Positions 1 through 7,363 of a stretch of 64,000 nt of DNA are shown one piece after another. This stretch comes from a virus, in the IMG/VR virus record IMGVR_UViG_3300025889_000002, positions 1-64,000 of that record. One strand, 5' to 3'. The notes under the pieces are model-generated. The model saw nothing but the letters and a program-made list of their open reading frames with translations, had not been told where the DNA came from and made no database searches. Numbering within the stretch: the first letter of the stretch is position 1; each line of letters begins with the position of its first letter. The position numbers and the translations under genes are program-made.

Positions 1-432
1 GAAACTCTCAGTATTGGGTCAAATATTGATCTTGAGTGGGATATCCTACACGAGTTCTTCGAAGCACTCCCCACGCAAGGGCTTAACCGCTTCATCGGCC
101 ACTATATCAGCGGCTTCGATCTTCGCTTTATCCTGAACCGCGCTATCGTCCTTGGCGTCCAGTTGCCGCCTAGCGTCATGTTCCCTCGCGAAATTAAGCC
201 GTGGTCGGATAACGTGTTCGACACCATGGTCGCATGGGCAGGACCGAAAGACCGGATCAGCCTCGACAATCTTTGCAAGGCCCTCGGCATTCCCGGCAAG
301 GATGGCTTCGACGGCTCGATGGTGGCTGAAGCATGGGCGAACGGTGAGCATGAACGTATAGCCGCTTATTGCAAAAGCGACATAGAGAGGGTAAGGGCTG
401 TTTACAGAAAATTTCAAGCGGTTGGCTACTAA
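1..432 (+). CDS. 3'-5' exonuclease, RNase H fold, 5' end outside window
   Basis: C-terminal 143 residues of a PolB/DnaQ-type 3'-5' exonuclease. The complete counterpart at 40116-40781 supplies the missing N-terminus with the Exo I motif. Visible here are Exo II (HYISGFD) and the C-terminal Exo III region, which reads YCKSDIERV. It probably trims DNA for recombination, since Erf and SSB follow. The first 116 bases are identical to 40351-40466 of the second copy. The stop overlaps the ATG of the following HNH gene by one base. Confidence 0.85.
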   Translation, partial: ETLSIGSNIDLEWDILHEFFEALPTQGLNRFIGHYISGFDLRFILNRAIVLGVQLPPSVMFPREIKPWSDNVFDTMVAWAGPKDRISLDNLCKALGIPGKDGFDGSMVAEAWANGEHERIAAYCKSDIERVRAVYRKFQAVGY

Positions 433-977
433 TGGAAATCTGGAAAACAATTCCTGAATTTGAGGGCCTTTATGAGGCAAGTAATTTTGGCAACATCCGC
501 AGCCTAGACCGCTGGCATGAGGGAGTTTTTGGAAGATCTAAAAAGGTTATGCGAAAGCGTTGGCCGGGAAGGCCGATCCAGCCCTATGTCAACAAGGAGC
601 GTGGTGGTTATCGTTACGTAAACCTGCACAAAGAGAAGTCGCAGCATATGAGGCGAGTTGCCCGAATGGTGGCTTCGGCTTTTTTGGGGCCGTGTCCAGA
701 AGGGAAAGTGGTTTGCCACAACAATGGCATTCCCCACGATGATCGCCTTGAGAACTTGAGATACGATACCCCTAAGGCCAATAACGCGGACCAGATAAAG
801 CACGGGACTGCCATTTTGGGCGAGCGCAGTCCTAATTGCAAAATTAGCGACAATGACGTTCGCTTTATCCGTCGCAGCAAGCTTTCCCCTAGGATTTTGG
901 CAGAGCGTTTTGGCGTTCATCCCAACCACATAACCAACATCCGGTGTCGCCTTAAGCGCGCCAGAGTGGAGGATTAA
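432..977 (+). CDS. NUMOD4/HNH homing endonuclease
   Basis: 182 residues. The N-terminus reads WKTIPEFEGLYEASNFGNIRS, the NUMOD4 pattern of phage homing endonucleases. The middle has an HNH-like stretch (VVCHNNGIPHDDRLENL), and the C-terminus has a small helix-turn-helix (LAERFGVHPNHITNI) for target binding. Start chosen at 432, overlapping the exonuclease stop. In unit B the exonuclease and Erf genes are separated by one base, so this is a clean insertion here. It is probably a selfish free-standing endonuclease rather than a needed phage function. Confidence 0.85.
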   Translation: MEIWKTIPEFEGLYEASNFGNIRSLDRWHEGVFGRSKKVMRKRWPGRPIQPYVNKERGGYRYVNLHKEKSQHMRRVARMVASAFLGPCPEGKVVCHNNGIPHDDRLENLRYDTPKANNADQIKHGTAILGERSPNCKISDNDVRFIRRSKLSPRILAERFGVHPNHITNIRCRLKRARVED

Positions 978-979
978 TC

Positions 980-1564
980 ATGAGCAAAGCAATCATCACC
1001 GCGCTGGCGAAGGTTCTGCCTACGCTTGAGAATGCCAAGAAGAACGCGGCCAACCCGCACTTCAAAAGCAAGTATGCCAACCTATCGGCAGTCATGGAGG
1101 CTGTCGAGCCGATCAAGGCGCACGGTCTCTGGTATCGCCAGCAATCCCACGACAAGCCCGATGGAGCATGTATCGAAACCATCTACATGCACGAAAGCGG
1201 CGAGGAAATGAGCGCGGGCCTGACGTTCGTGAAGGCGGACAAGCAAAACGCGCAGGGCTTTGGATCCGCAATGACCTATGCGCGGCGCTATAGCCTGCAA
1301 ACGGCGTTCGGTCTGGATGCCGAGGATGATGATGGAAACGCTGCTAGCGCACCGAAGCAACATCCTGCACCCAAGGTCGAAACAATCACCGACGCCCAGC
1401 GCGAAGAACTCATGCTGCTGTGTGAGAGCCTCAATTTCCCAGTTGACCGGGTTCTTACAGCGAAAAAGATAGCAGACCTTAGCGATTTGCCCGCGACAAG
1501 TTTTAAAGGGGCAATGAAATGGATTGGCGACGAGGCCAAGAAGATGGAGAATAATAATGCTTAG
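980..1564 (+). CDS. erf: Erf-family single-strand annealing protein
   Basis: 194 residues. The conserved ERF core is clear: [20 protein letters not shown] near the N-terminus and [19 protein letters not shown] near residue 100. The C-terminal ~70 residues form a variable tail. Erf proteins anneal complementary single strands in phage recombination or genome circularisation, working with an exonuclease and SSB, which flank it here. The last codons overlap the ssb start, implying translational coupling. Confidence 0.93.
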   Translation: MSKAIITALAKVLPTLENAKKNAANPHFKSKYANLSAVMEAVEPIKAHGLWYRQQSHDKPDGACIETIYMHESGEEMSAGLTFVKADKQNAQGFGSAMTYARRYSLQTAFGLDAEDDDGNAASAPKQHPAPKVETITDAQREELMLLCESLNFPVDRVLTAKKIADLSDLPATSFKGAMKWIGDEAKKMENNNA

Positions 1565-1946
1565 AACATTCGCAGCGGGCCGACTTGGCCAAGACGCAAA
1601 GCACACCACAACGCAAAGCGGCACGGATATTTGCCGTTTCTCGCTCGCCACCGATGTAGGGTATGGTGAAAACAAGCAAACCATCTGGTTGGACGTTTCC
1701 AAGTTCGGCAAGGGCGCTGAAGGTCTGGCGCGCATCCTGCGCAAAGGTTCGGCTGTTGCCGTCACTGGCGAACTCTCAACGCGGGAATACGAAGGCAAGA
1801 CGTATCTACAATGCAAAGCTGACGACGTTACGATCCTGAACACTCCCGGCGATGGACGCGGTGAGCGCAAGCAATCGTATGACAGCGGCAATCAAGGTGG
1901 TGGCTGGGGCAATGACGGCCAGGACGACGGATACGCACCTTTCTAG
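1557..1946 (+). CDS. ssb: single-stranded DNA-binding protein
   Basis: 129 residues with an OB fold (TDICRFSLATDVGY, IWLDVSKFGKGAE, KGSAVAVTGEL), then a Gly/Gln/Asn-rich linker. It ends DDGYAPF, an acidic tip with terminal Pro-Phe like that used by bacterial SSBs to bind partners. It protects single strands for Erf/NinB recombination and replication. The start overlaps the end of erf. A structured RNA element follows the stop immediately. Confidence 0.9.
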   Translation: MLRTFAAGRLGQDAKHTTTQSGTDICRFSLATDVGYGENKQTIWLDVSKFGKGAEGLARILRKGSAVAVTGELSTREYEGKTYLQCKADDVTILNTPGDGRGERKQSYDSGNQGGGWGNDGQDDGYAPF

Positions 1947-1954
1947 TTACGGTC

Positions 1955-2020
1955 AGGCAATATCGAATACGGTTGCCTAGTGGAAGCTACGCGTCGGGCC
2001 GTAGCCGTGAAAAGCCCGAC
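1955..2020 (+). ncRNA. hairpin plus H-type pseudoknot RNA after ssb (copy A)
   Basis: Hairpin: AGGCAA 1955-1960 with TTGCCT 1973-1978. Pseudoknot stem 1: GCTACG 1986-1991 with CGTAGC 2000-2005. Stem 2: GTCGGGC 1993-1999 with GCCCGAC 2014-2020. Loop 1 is one base, there is no base between the stems, and loop 3 is eight bases, a normal H-type geometry. Unit B (41771-41834) keeps both stems with compensatory changes. A Shine-Dalgarno (AAGGAG, 2031-2036) lies 10 bases downstream, so it could act on translation of the next gene, or be an ssb 3' UTR element. Confidence 0.75.
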
Positions 2021-2043
2021 AATTTCAACCAAGGAGAATGACG

Positions 2044-2334
2044 ATGTTTATACCCGATAAAGCTAATGATGTTGAACTTGCTGACGGCAGCTGGCTGGCT
2101 GCAACTCAGATATTCGAGATGCAAAACGACACTGGGCCTGAATGTTGCGGCACACTAGGCTTTGCAATGGGGACTGCCATGGCCTTGGGAAATATCGCCG
2201 CAGCCTATGTGACGGGTGCCACCCCTAAACAGAAGAAAGACTTTCTGAAAATAATCCAGCGCACGGTTAAAGACTCATTCGACGAACCCATTACCACGGC
2301 GACCATCCGTGGTGTGGATGGTGTAACTCACTAA
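2044..2334 (+). CDS. hypothetical protein after the pseudoknot element
   Basis: 96 residues, family not recognised. The middle is Gly/Ala-rich (LGFAMGTAMALGNIAAAYVTG) and may be a short amphipathic or membrane-associated helix. An ATG at 2038 sits only one base from the AAGGAG site, so the ATG at 2044 (seven-base spacing) is preferred. Unit B lacks this gene: a HNH-type protein follows the RNA element there. It overlaps the next gene by one base. Confidence 0.6.
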   Translation: MFIPDKANDVELADGSWLAATQIFEMQNDTGPECCGTLGFAMGTAMALGNIAAAYVTGATPKQKKDFLKIIQRTVKDSFDEPITTATIRGVDGVTH

Positions 2335-2654
2335 TGCCCAAGGTCAATCACAACCGCATACGCCAGAAGTACAGCGCCAAGCCTACGGAGCGTGAACGTC
2401 AGTATCACCGCTGGTGCATCGATAACTTCCCATGCGCGTGCGGTTGTGGCTGTCCTTCAGAGATTGCGCACCACGTTCTCTCATCCATGCCGGAAAAGCG
2501 GTGGCGGCGCGATCATGAAGTGGTTGTTCCGCTCACTGCCGCCCACCATTTTGACCTGCACCTTGGCAATGCCCGCAAGATCGAGGCGGAATGGGGTGTG
2601 CCAGAGCGCGCGGTGGAACTGCGCAAGCGAGCTTACGAGTGCTATGTGTTATGA
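2334..2654 (+). CDS. HNH/DUF968-like recombination nuclease
   Basis: 106 residues with a compact Cys/His cluster (CACGCGC, then EIAHHVLSS) and a second His-rich segment (AAHHFDLHLGN). This is the pattern of small phage ββα-metal nucleases of the DUF968 or recombination-nuclease type. It sits directly upstream of ninB with a four-base ATGA overlap. The unit B gene in the same slot (41855-42196) is a different sequence with the same logic. Role in recombination is inferred. Confidence 0.6.
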   Translation: MPKVNHNRIRQKYSAKPTERERQYHRWCIDNFPCACGCGCPSEIAHHVLSSMPEKRWRRDHEVVVPLTAAHHFDLHLGNARKIEAEWGVPERAVELRKRAYECYVL

Positions 2655-3040
2655 GCCGCACGATATTCCTGATCGGAGAAAGTCAGCGCGACTATGCCAA
2701 GCGGTCAATTGATGAAGCCCCTGCGGACTATGTGTGCAAGATTGCCAAGGCTACCAGGAGCGACCGTCAGAACCGGAAAATGTGGGCGATGATTAAGGAC
2801 ATGTGCCAGCAGATCGAGGGCATGAACCGTTTTACCGCCGATCAAGTCAAGCTGCAATTCCTGAACGCTTTAGGCGTGGAAATGACTTTCCTGCCAGAGC
2901 TGGATGGGCAAGGTATGTTCCCGGTCGGGATGCGCAGTTCCACACTAACCAAAGAGCAATTTGCCGGACTGATAACGCTTATGCTCGCATACGGCGACAA
3001 GCATGAGGTTCGGTGGAGTAAAGAAAGTTTAGAGCCATGA
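2651..3040 (+). CDS. ninB: NinB-family recombination protein
   Basis: 129 residues. Matches the NinB/Orf pattern: an N-terminal strand (TIFLIGE), a basic DRQNRKMWAMIKDM segment near residue 40, and a C-terminal motif RSSTLTKEQFAGLI. NinB proteins bind single-stranded DNA and help load recombinases in lambda-type phages. It overlaps both neighbours by four bases, consistent with one operon with erf and ssb. Confidence 0.88.
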   Translation: MSRTIFLIGESQRDYAKRSIDEAPADYVCKIAKATRSDRQNRKMWAMIKDMCQQIEGMNRFTADQVKLQFLNALGVEMTFLPELDGQGMFPVGMRSSTLTKEQFAGLITLMLAYGDKHEVRWSKESLEP

Positions 3041-3630
3041 AAGTTCTCATAGCCTGCGAATATAGCGCCGTTGTGCGCGATGCCTTCCGCGCCCGCGGCT
3101 TCGACGCTTGGAGTTGCGACCTGTTGCCGTGTGAGCGCGATCCGCAATGGCATATCCAAGGCGATGCACTTTCGATCCTTGGCGATGGATGGGATATGAT
3201 GATCGCTCACCCCCCCTGCACGCATTTGGCAGTCAGCGGAGCGCGCTGGTTCAAGGACAAGCAGGAAGAACAGGCTGAAGCGCTTGAGTTCGTCCGTCTC
3301 CTGCTAAACGCACCGATCCGGCATATCGCTCTGGAAAATCCGGTCAGCATCATTTCAAGCCATATCCGCAAGCCTGACTGTACCTATCAGCCATGGGAGC
3401 ATGGCCACGGCGAGGTGAAGCGCACCTGTCTGTGGCTTAAGAACCTGCCCACCCTGAAGCCCTCTAATATTGTCGAGGGCCGGGAGGCTAAGGTGCACAA
3501 GATGCCGCCTGGACCTGATCGCTGGAAAGAGCGGTCCCGCACTCCTGTTGGCGTTGCTAAAGCCATGGCTGAGCAATGGGGCGACTACCTTCTATCACTT
3601 CCGAAACACAAGGAGGCAATCAATGCTTGA
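3037..3630 (+). CDS. cytosine-C5-methyltransferase-like protein
   Basis: 197 residues. An N-terminal SAM-binding strand (MKVLIACEYSAVV) is followed by HPPCTHLAVSGARWF carrying the PPC catalytic loop (residues 59-61) and ALENP (residues 99-102), equivalent to motif VI. It is shorter than classical C5 methyltransferases and has no obvious target-recognition domain, so activity is uncertain. It may modify phage DNA against restriction. Trp120 in QPWEHGH is the residue replaced by a stop codon in unit B. Confidence 0.75.
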   Translation: MKVLIACEYSAVVRDAFRARGFDAWSCDLLPCERDPQWHIQGDALSILGDGWDMMIAHPPCTHLAVSGARWFKDKQEEQAEALEFVRLLLNAPIRHIALENPVSIISSHIRKPDCTYQPWEHGHGEVKRTCLWLKNLPTLKPSNIVEGREAKVHKMPPGPDRWKERSRTPVGVAKAMAEQWGDYLLSLPKHKEAINA

Positions 3631-3784
3631 AGACCCATCTGTAACATACGCCCGCGCCTGCAATGACGCTCAATGGGCGGCCAAACTCGAATCCCGTCTG
3701 GCAGCACGCAAGCAAGCCCGACTTAACGGCGAAACACAGGTATCAGCGCATCGCCGCACTCTTTCAGTAAAGTTCTCGAAATGA
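3623..3784 (+). CDS. small conserved protein, 53 aa
   Basis: Small charged protein (contains ARACNDAQWAAKLESRLAAR), likely helical, family not recognised. A good Shine-Dalgarno (AGGAGG) lies eight bases upstream, inside the methyltransferase end. A close copy at 43721-43882 in unit B keeps length and sequence, which supports coding. It overlaps the next gene by four bases. Confidence 0.65.
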   Translation: MLEDPSVTYARACNDAQWAAKLESRLAARKQARLNGETQVSAHRRTLSVKFSK

Positions 3785-3948
3785 CCCCTTCCGAATATCT
3801 CCACCTAAAAGCCACGACATTGCGCAAGGCAGCTAACAATCCCCGCAAGGGATATGGCGAGGAAACGCGCGATTGCATGATCTACGCAGCCACACAGCTT
3901 GAAGTGACGGCAGACGAGATCCACGCCAAGTTTAACGAGGAAGAATGA
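3781..3948 (+). CDS. small conserved protein, 55 aa
   Basis: 55-residue helical protein (LKATTLRKAANNPRKGYGEE near the N-terminus). No family recognised. The same gene, same length, stands at 43879-44046. The ATGA overlap with the previous gene and the TGATG junction with the DnaA-like gene put it in the same operon. Confidence 0.65.
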   Translation: MTPSEYLHLKATTLRKAANNPRKGYGEETRDCMIYAATQLEVTADEIHAKFNEEE

Positions 3949-4667
3949 TGCTTGCCATCGATTTTGCAGAGCCAGAGCCATCGGAAGACTTTGCCGAATA
4001 TCGCGACACCATGCGCCGCAGTAGCCAAATGTATCTAACCGCGATCCAGACCGCCAAGGGGACACATTGGCTTTGCGGCCATCATCGCGGGCCGGATAAC
4101 ACGCACACCATTGCCGGAAAGACACAATGCAAAAAGTGCCGACGCGATAAAATCAACAGTGCGCTGAAGGTGATTGCGCAGCGTCAAGCTGTAGAGCGCG
4201 CCCTTGCTGTTCATGCTGCCGAGATGGAAGATCGGCGCATTGAGAGGCGTAAAGGCGAAAAGCAGCGCGAGGCCGAACGCTACAGGCGCGAGCGAGAGGA
4301 GAAGCGCCGGTTGCGCGATCAGGCCAACCGTAGAGCCAATGAAATACGTGCTTCTATTGTAGAGCGCACGATCATACACCCTGCGAATGGCCGCATTCCT
4401 TTGCATGATTTAATCCAGGCTGTTGCTACTGCGTTCGGCATTGACCCTGAGGGTGTGCGCAGCAAGGCGAGGGGGAAGAATTTCCTATATGCCCGATGCG
4501 TGCTTGTTAAAATCCTGCAAGAGCGGGGCGCGTCATATCCCGTCATTGGAAGGCTGCTAGGTGGCCGCGATCATAGCACCACGATCAACGCCTATCACAT
4601 GTTCCCGACATATTGCCGGAAAGACCCGCGTGTCGCCAGCACATACGAAAAGTATAAGGACCGCTAA
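3948..4667 (+). CDS. DnaA domain IV-type DNA-binding replication protein
   Basis: 239 residues in three parts. An N-terminal Cys/His knuckle (CGHHRGPDNTH, QCKKCRRDK, residues ~40-65) probably binds zinc. A highly charged coiled coil spans ~75-135. The C-terminus (~140-239) resembles DnaA domain IV, ending with GRLLGGRDHSTTINAYH, close to the DnaA box-recognition signature. There is no AAA+ domain, so it binds DNA but cannot unwind it itself. It may mark a phage origin or compete with host DnaA. Start set at 3948 because unit B offers only that ATG. Confidence 0.8.
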   Translation: MLAIDFAEPEPSEDFAEYRDTMRRSSQMYLTAIQTAKGTHWLCGHHRGPDNTHTIAGKTQCKKCRRDKINSALKVIAQRQAVERALAVHAAEMEDRRIERRKGEKQREAERYRREREEKRRLRDQANRRANEIRASIVERTIIHPANGRIPLHDLIQAVATAFGIDPEGVRSKARGKNFLYARCVLVKILQERGASYPVIGRLLGGRDHSTTINAYHMFPTYCRKDPRVASTYEKYKDR

Positions 4668-5008
4668 TGATCCTGCTACCTTACCCTGCGCCGCCCCTGT
4701 GGCCGAACAAGCGCGCCCATTGGGCCAAGAAAGCCCGCGAGACAAAGAAGCATCGTGCATGGGCGCATGGGGCCGCACTGGCGGCAAAGCCCTCTGCTGA
4801 CGGGGAGCCTATTCCGGTGCGAATCACGCTTTACCCAAAACCCAAAGGGCCAGCCCCGGACAAAGACAACGTTGTTGCCAGCGCAAAGGCGTATCTCGAT
4901 GGAATAGCTGAAGCGATGGGAATCAATGATCGTGCGTTCGCCTCGCCAATTGTTCGCATATCGGGAGAGCGACTTAGCCAGATGGGGATTGAAATTGGAA
5001 AAGCCTAA
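4667..5008 (+). CDS. rusA: RusA-type Holliday junction resolvase
   Basis: 113 residues. The RusA pattern is present: N-terminal LPYPAPPLWPNKR, then PDKDNVVASAKAYLDGIAEAMGINDRAF, with the metal-binding Asp residues of the family (two in PDKDN, one in LDG, one in NDR). It resolves four-way junctions made by Erf/NinB recombination. It overlaps the DnaA-like gene by one base. This gene and the preceding DNA-binding domain are nearly identical between the two units. Confidence 0.9.
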   Translation: MILLPYPAPPLWPNKRAHWAKKARETKKHRAWAHGAALAAKPSADGEPIPVRITLYPKPKGPAPDKDNVVASAKAYLDGIAEAMGINDRAFASPIVRISGERLSQMGIEIGKA

Positions 5009-5141
5009 AGCAGCACCGCCGTACTTTCCCTATCGCGACCACAGAACGATTGAGCAAATCGCGCGCGGTGAGCCACGGCCAGAGTTTATGCGCTCGGTTG
5101 TGGTGCATCCACTAGGACGTACACTAGCTGACTTGCTATAG
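4989..5141 (+). CDS. small protein overlapping rusA (TTG start)
   Basis: 50-residue reading frame starting at TTG inside the end of rusA and running to 5141. It has a Pro-rich start and then IEQIARGEPRPEFMRSVVVH. No family recognised. Unit B has a different small protein starting at the same TTG position (45087), which hints at a shared stop-start arrangement. The start is uncertain. Confidence 0.4.
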   Translation: MKLEKPKAAPPYFPYRDHRTIEQIARGEPRPEFMRSVVVHPLGRTLADLL

Positions 5142-5162
5142 ATATGAGCTTGTGGCAATAAG

Positions 5163-5206
5163 GCGGCGGGGAGCGTTAGCGCGCTCGACCCGCCTATTTT
5201 CTAAAC
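5163..5206 (+). terminator. imperfect GC hairpin with T-run
   Basis: AGGCGG pairs with CCGCCT and an inner GAGCG pairs with CGCTC around a short TTAG-type loop. The stem is followed at once by ATTTTCT. This looks like a factor-independent terminator or attenuator between the recombination block and the replication genes. There is no equivalent at this point in unit B. Confidence 0.45.
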
Positions 5207-5226
5207 GCCTGAAACGGAGGCGATGA

Positions 5227-5514
5227 ATGACAGAGTATCTAGACAAGCCAGTTCGTAAGCGCAAGGTTCTTACTCTAAAACTGGAAACCCCCAAAGAAGC
5301 GCTTGAACAAGTCTCCGCTGATCCTACCAGGTTCACGCGGCGCGAAGACTGTTTCTTCATGGTGTTCAATGAACAAGGCCATATGCCTAAGAGGGTATAC
5401 GGTCCGGACGAGATACACACGGCATATAAGCATGCTAGCCAATTGGCGCGCGAGACAGGCTATACTTTCCATGTCATGCGTAGCTGGCGGGTAGTGAAGC
5501 CGAGGGATGAATAA
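5227..5514 (+). CDS. hypothetical protein, 95 aa
   Basis: Basic protein, family not recognised. Reasonable Shine-Dalgarno (ACGGAGG) seven to eight bases upstream. It contains FFMVFNEQGHMPKRVYG and ends just before the next ATG with a one-base overlap. Not found in unit B. The position suggests a replication or early accessory role, but nothing in the sequence shows it. Confidence 0.6.
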   Translation: MTEYLDKPVRKRKVLTLKLETPKEALEQVSADPTRFTRREDCFFMVFNEQGHMPKRVYGPDEIHTAYKHASQLARETGYTFHVMRSWRVVKPRDE

Positions 5515-6251
5515 TGGCCGTTCCATTCATGCCCCTCTATGTTGCCGATTATATGGCCGATACGGCTCACCTGACCACAGTCGAACACGGTGCCTACCTT
5601 CTGCTGATAATGACCTATTGGCAGAGGGGGGAAGCGTTGCCAGACGATGATAAAAAGTTGGCCAGAATTGTTGGCTTACAGGGCCGAAACTGGAAGCGCG
5701 TCAGGCAGGAAATTGAGCCCTTTTTTGAGTTCCGAGACAACAAATGGGTGCATCAGAGGATCGAGCATCAATTGACTGTGATGAGGTCTCAGAGCCGCGC
5801 TAACTCATTGAATGGAAAGAAAGGAGGTTTAGCGAAGGCTAAAGGTTCGCCTAGCGAAAATCTAGCGAAACATAAGCGAACGCTAAGCCATACAGATATA
5901 GATATAGATACAGTAGAACCTAAAGGTTCTATTTCCGCTAGCGCGAAAAAGCCGAGCAAGAAGACCCTGCCTAAAGACTGGTTTCCAGAGGCTTTTAGCC
6001 CGTCCAGCAAATGCGCCAAGATAATCGGAACGTGGTCGCCTAGCGATATGTCGGATCACCTTGAACACTTCAGGGCGCATCATGAAGCGAGGGGCACGAA
6101 ATTTGAGAACTGGCAATCTGCTTGGCAGACTTGGGTGATAAACAGCGACAAGTTCAAGCCCCGCCAGCAAGTAGATAGCGCACGTGGTGGGTCGCTTGCA
6201 GATATTGGTGATGAAGTAAGAGGATTGCTGAATTATGGACAAGGTAACTGA
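5514..6251 (+). CDS. DUF1376/YdaU-type replication protein
   Basis: 245 residues. The N-terminal domain (PLYVADYMADTAHLTTVEHGAY) is typical of DUF1376 proteins in phage replication modules. A charged linker follows. The C-terminal part (LPKDWFPEAF to GTKFENWQSAWQTWVINS) is shared with the otherwise different protein at 45244-45849 in unit B. These proteins are thought to act at initiation and helicase loading. It overlaps the next gene by 17 bases. Confidence 0.8.
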   Translation: MAVPFMPLYVADYMADTAHLTTVEHGAYLLLIMTYWQRGEALPDDDKKLARIVGLQGRNWKRVRQEIEPFFEFRDNKWVHQRIEHQLTVMRSQSRANSLNGKKGGLAKAKGSPSENLAKHKRTLSHTDIDIDTVEPKGSISASAKKPSKKTLPKDWFPEAFSPSSKCAKIIGTWSPSDMSDHLEHFRAHHEARGTKFENWQSAWQTWVINSDKFKPRQQVDSARGGSLADIGDEVRGLLNYGQGN

Positions 6252-6594
6252 ATTACAGCGCTGTTTTGCGCTGGTGAGGCCTGTTGGAATGTCTGACTCG
6301 GCTGCCAGGGATTGGCTTTTGGCAGCCGCTGCGGAGGTCGATGAGTTTGCTACATATCGGCCTGACCAGTTTCGTTTTGCCTGTGCGGCCATCAGGAAGA
6401 CGGCCACGCATCACGGCCAGATAGTTCCTGGCATTTTGGCAAAGCAATTCTACGAGTGGGAAACCGTTTCAGGACACCATCGGAAAGGACTGGCTGCGCT
6501 ATGTGGGGGCAAGAAGCCTGACACTGCGCAGATTGAAAATCGCGGAGGCGTAAAGCGCATAGGCGATCTCACTAAGGATTTTGGCAATGAATGA
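6235..6594 (+). CDS. hypothetical protein after DUF1376
   Basis: 119 residues, mainly helical (WLLAAAAEVDEFATYRPDQF near residue 30). Its place just after a DUF1376 protein, where many phages carry a helicase loader or primosomal helper, suggests a replication role, but no Walker motif is present. Not found in unit B. Confidence 0.6.
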   Translation: MDKVTELQRCFALVRPVGMSDSAARDWLLAAAAEVDEFATYRPDQFRFACAAIRKTATHHGQIVPGILAKQFYEWETVSGHHRKGLAALCGGKKPDTAQIENRGGVKRIGDLTKDFGNE

Positions 6595-6739
6595 GCGCGA
6601 GCACCGCCAAGCCGATTTCAGGGCATGGGTGGCGAGCCTGAATGCGCAGCGCGACAGGGCCAACGTCACCCGCAGACGGTATCGTATCATTGAGAAAGAC
6701 GGGCTTATGTCGATGGAAGACTGCTGGCCTGCCCGCTAA
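6587..6739 (+). CDS. small basic protein, 50 aa
   Basis: Starts at an ATG overlapping the previous stop by eight bases. Arg-rich and helical (WVASLNAQRDRANVTRRRYR). It may bind nucleic acid. Family not recognised. It resembles in length and arginine pattern, though not clearly in sequence, the small proteins at 46689 and 48004. Confidence 0.5.
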   Translation: MNEREHRQADFRAWVASLNAQRDRANVTRRRYRIIEKDGLMSMEDCWPAR

Positions 6740-6763
6740 CACACATTACCCAAGGAGATAGGA

Positions 6764-7363
6764 ATGGAAGCTGTAACGATAGGGCGGGCCACGCTGTATT
6801 GTGGGGACTGCCTCGACATTATCCCGGCGCTTGGAAAGGTGGACGCGGTGGTGACCGATCCGCCGTATCCAAACAACGCTGGCCATTTTGTCGAGGACAT
6901 TCCCGCAGCCGTTCAAATGATGGCACAGGTTGAAGCGCCCCATTGGCTGGTCTTCTGGACGGAAATGGAGTTCCCGCCAGTTGTTCAGCCGATGGTTGCC
7001 GCTCACATTTGGCACCGGACCAACACGAACCGGCCCGACAATTACGAACCTATTTTTGAGTTCCACGAAGACGGCAAGAAACGCGCAAGCCGCGTCTTTC
7101 CTTATTGCGTCATCTTCCCCGGCCTGACCGGAATAGAGGCTACCGGGCACCCGACCGAAAAGAACGTTGATCTGATGGCCGCGCTAATCAAGCGCACCAC
7201 GGGCACCATTCTTGATCCGTTCCTTGGCAGTGGTGCGACGGGCGTGGCCGCAATGAAGCAGGGCCGCGACTTCATCGGGATTGAAAGGGAAGAGCGTTAC
7301 TTCGACATCGCCTGCAAGCGTATTGAAGACGCCCAGAGGCAAGGAGATATGTTCATTGCCTAA
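6764..7363 (+). CDS. DNA amino-methyltransferase, beta-class order
   Basis: 199 residues. Catalytic motif IV (VVTDPPYPN, near residue 30) comes before SAM-binding motif I (LDPFLGSGATG, near residue 150), the order of beta-class N6-adenine/N4-cytosine methyltransferases. DPPY favours N6-adenine. It ends FIGIEREERYFDIACKRIEDAQ, which reappears in the second methyltransferase at 7619. There is no restriction partner nearby, so self-protection of phage DNA is the likely use. Absent from unit B. Confidence 0.88.
   Translation: MEAVTIGRATLYCGDCLDIIPALGKVDAVVTDPPYPNNAGHFVEDIPAAVQMMAQVEAPHWLVFWTEMEFPPVVQPMVAAHIWHRTNTNRPDNYEPIFEFHEDGKKRASRVFPYCVIFPGLTGIEATGHPTEKNVDLMAALIKRTTGTILDPFLGSGATGVAAMKQGRDFIGIEREERYFDIACKRIEDAQRQGDMFIA

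Noticed and set aside
3948-5226. DnaA-box cluster marking an origin beside the DnaA-like gene
   Set aside because: No group of TTATNCACA-type boxes or AT-rich unwinding stretch could be found by eye.
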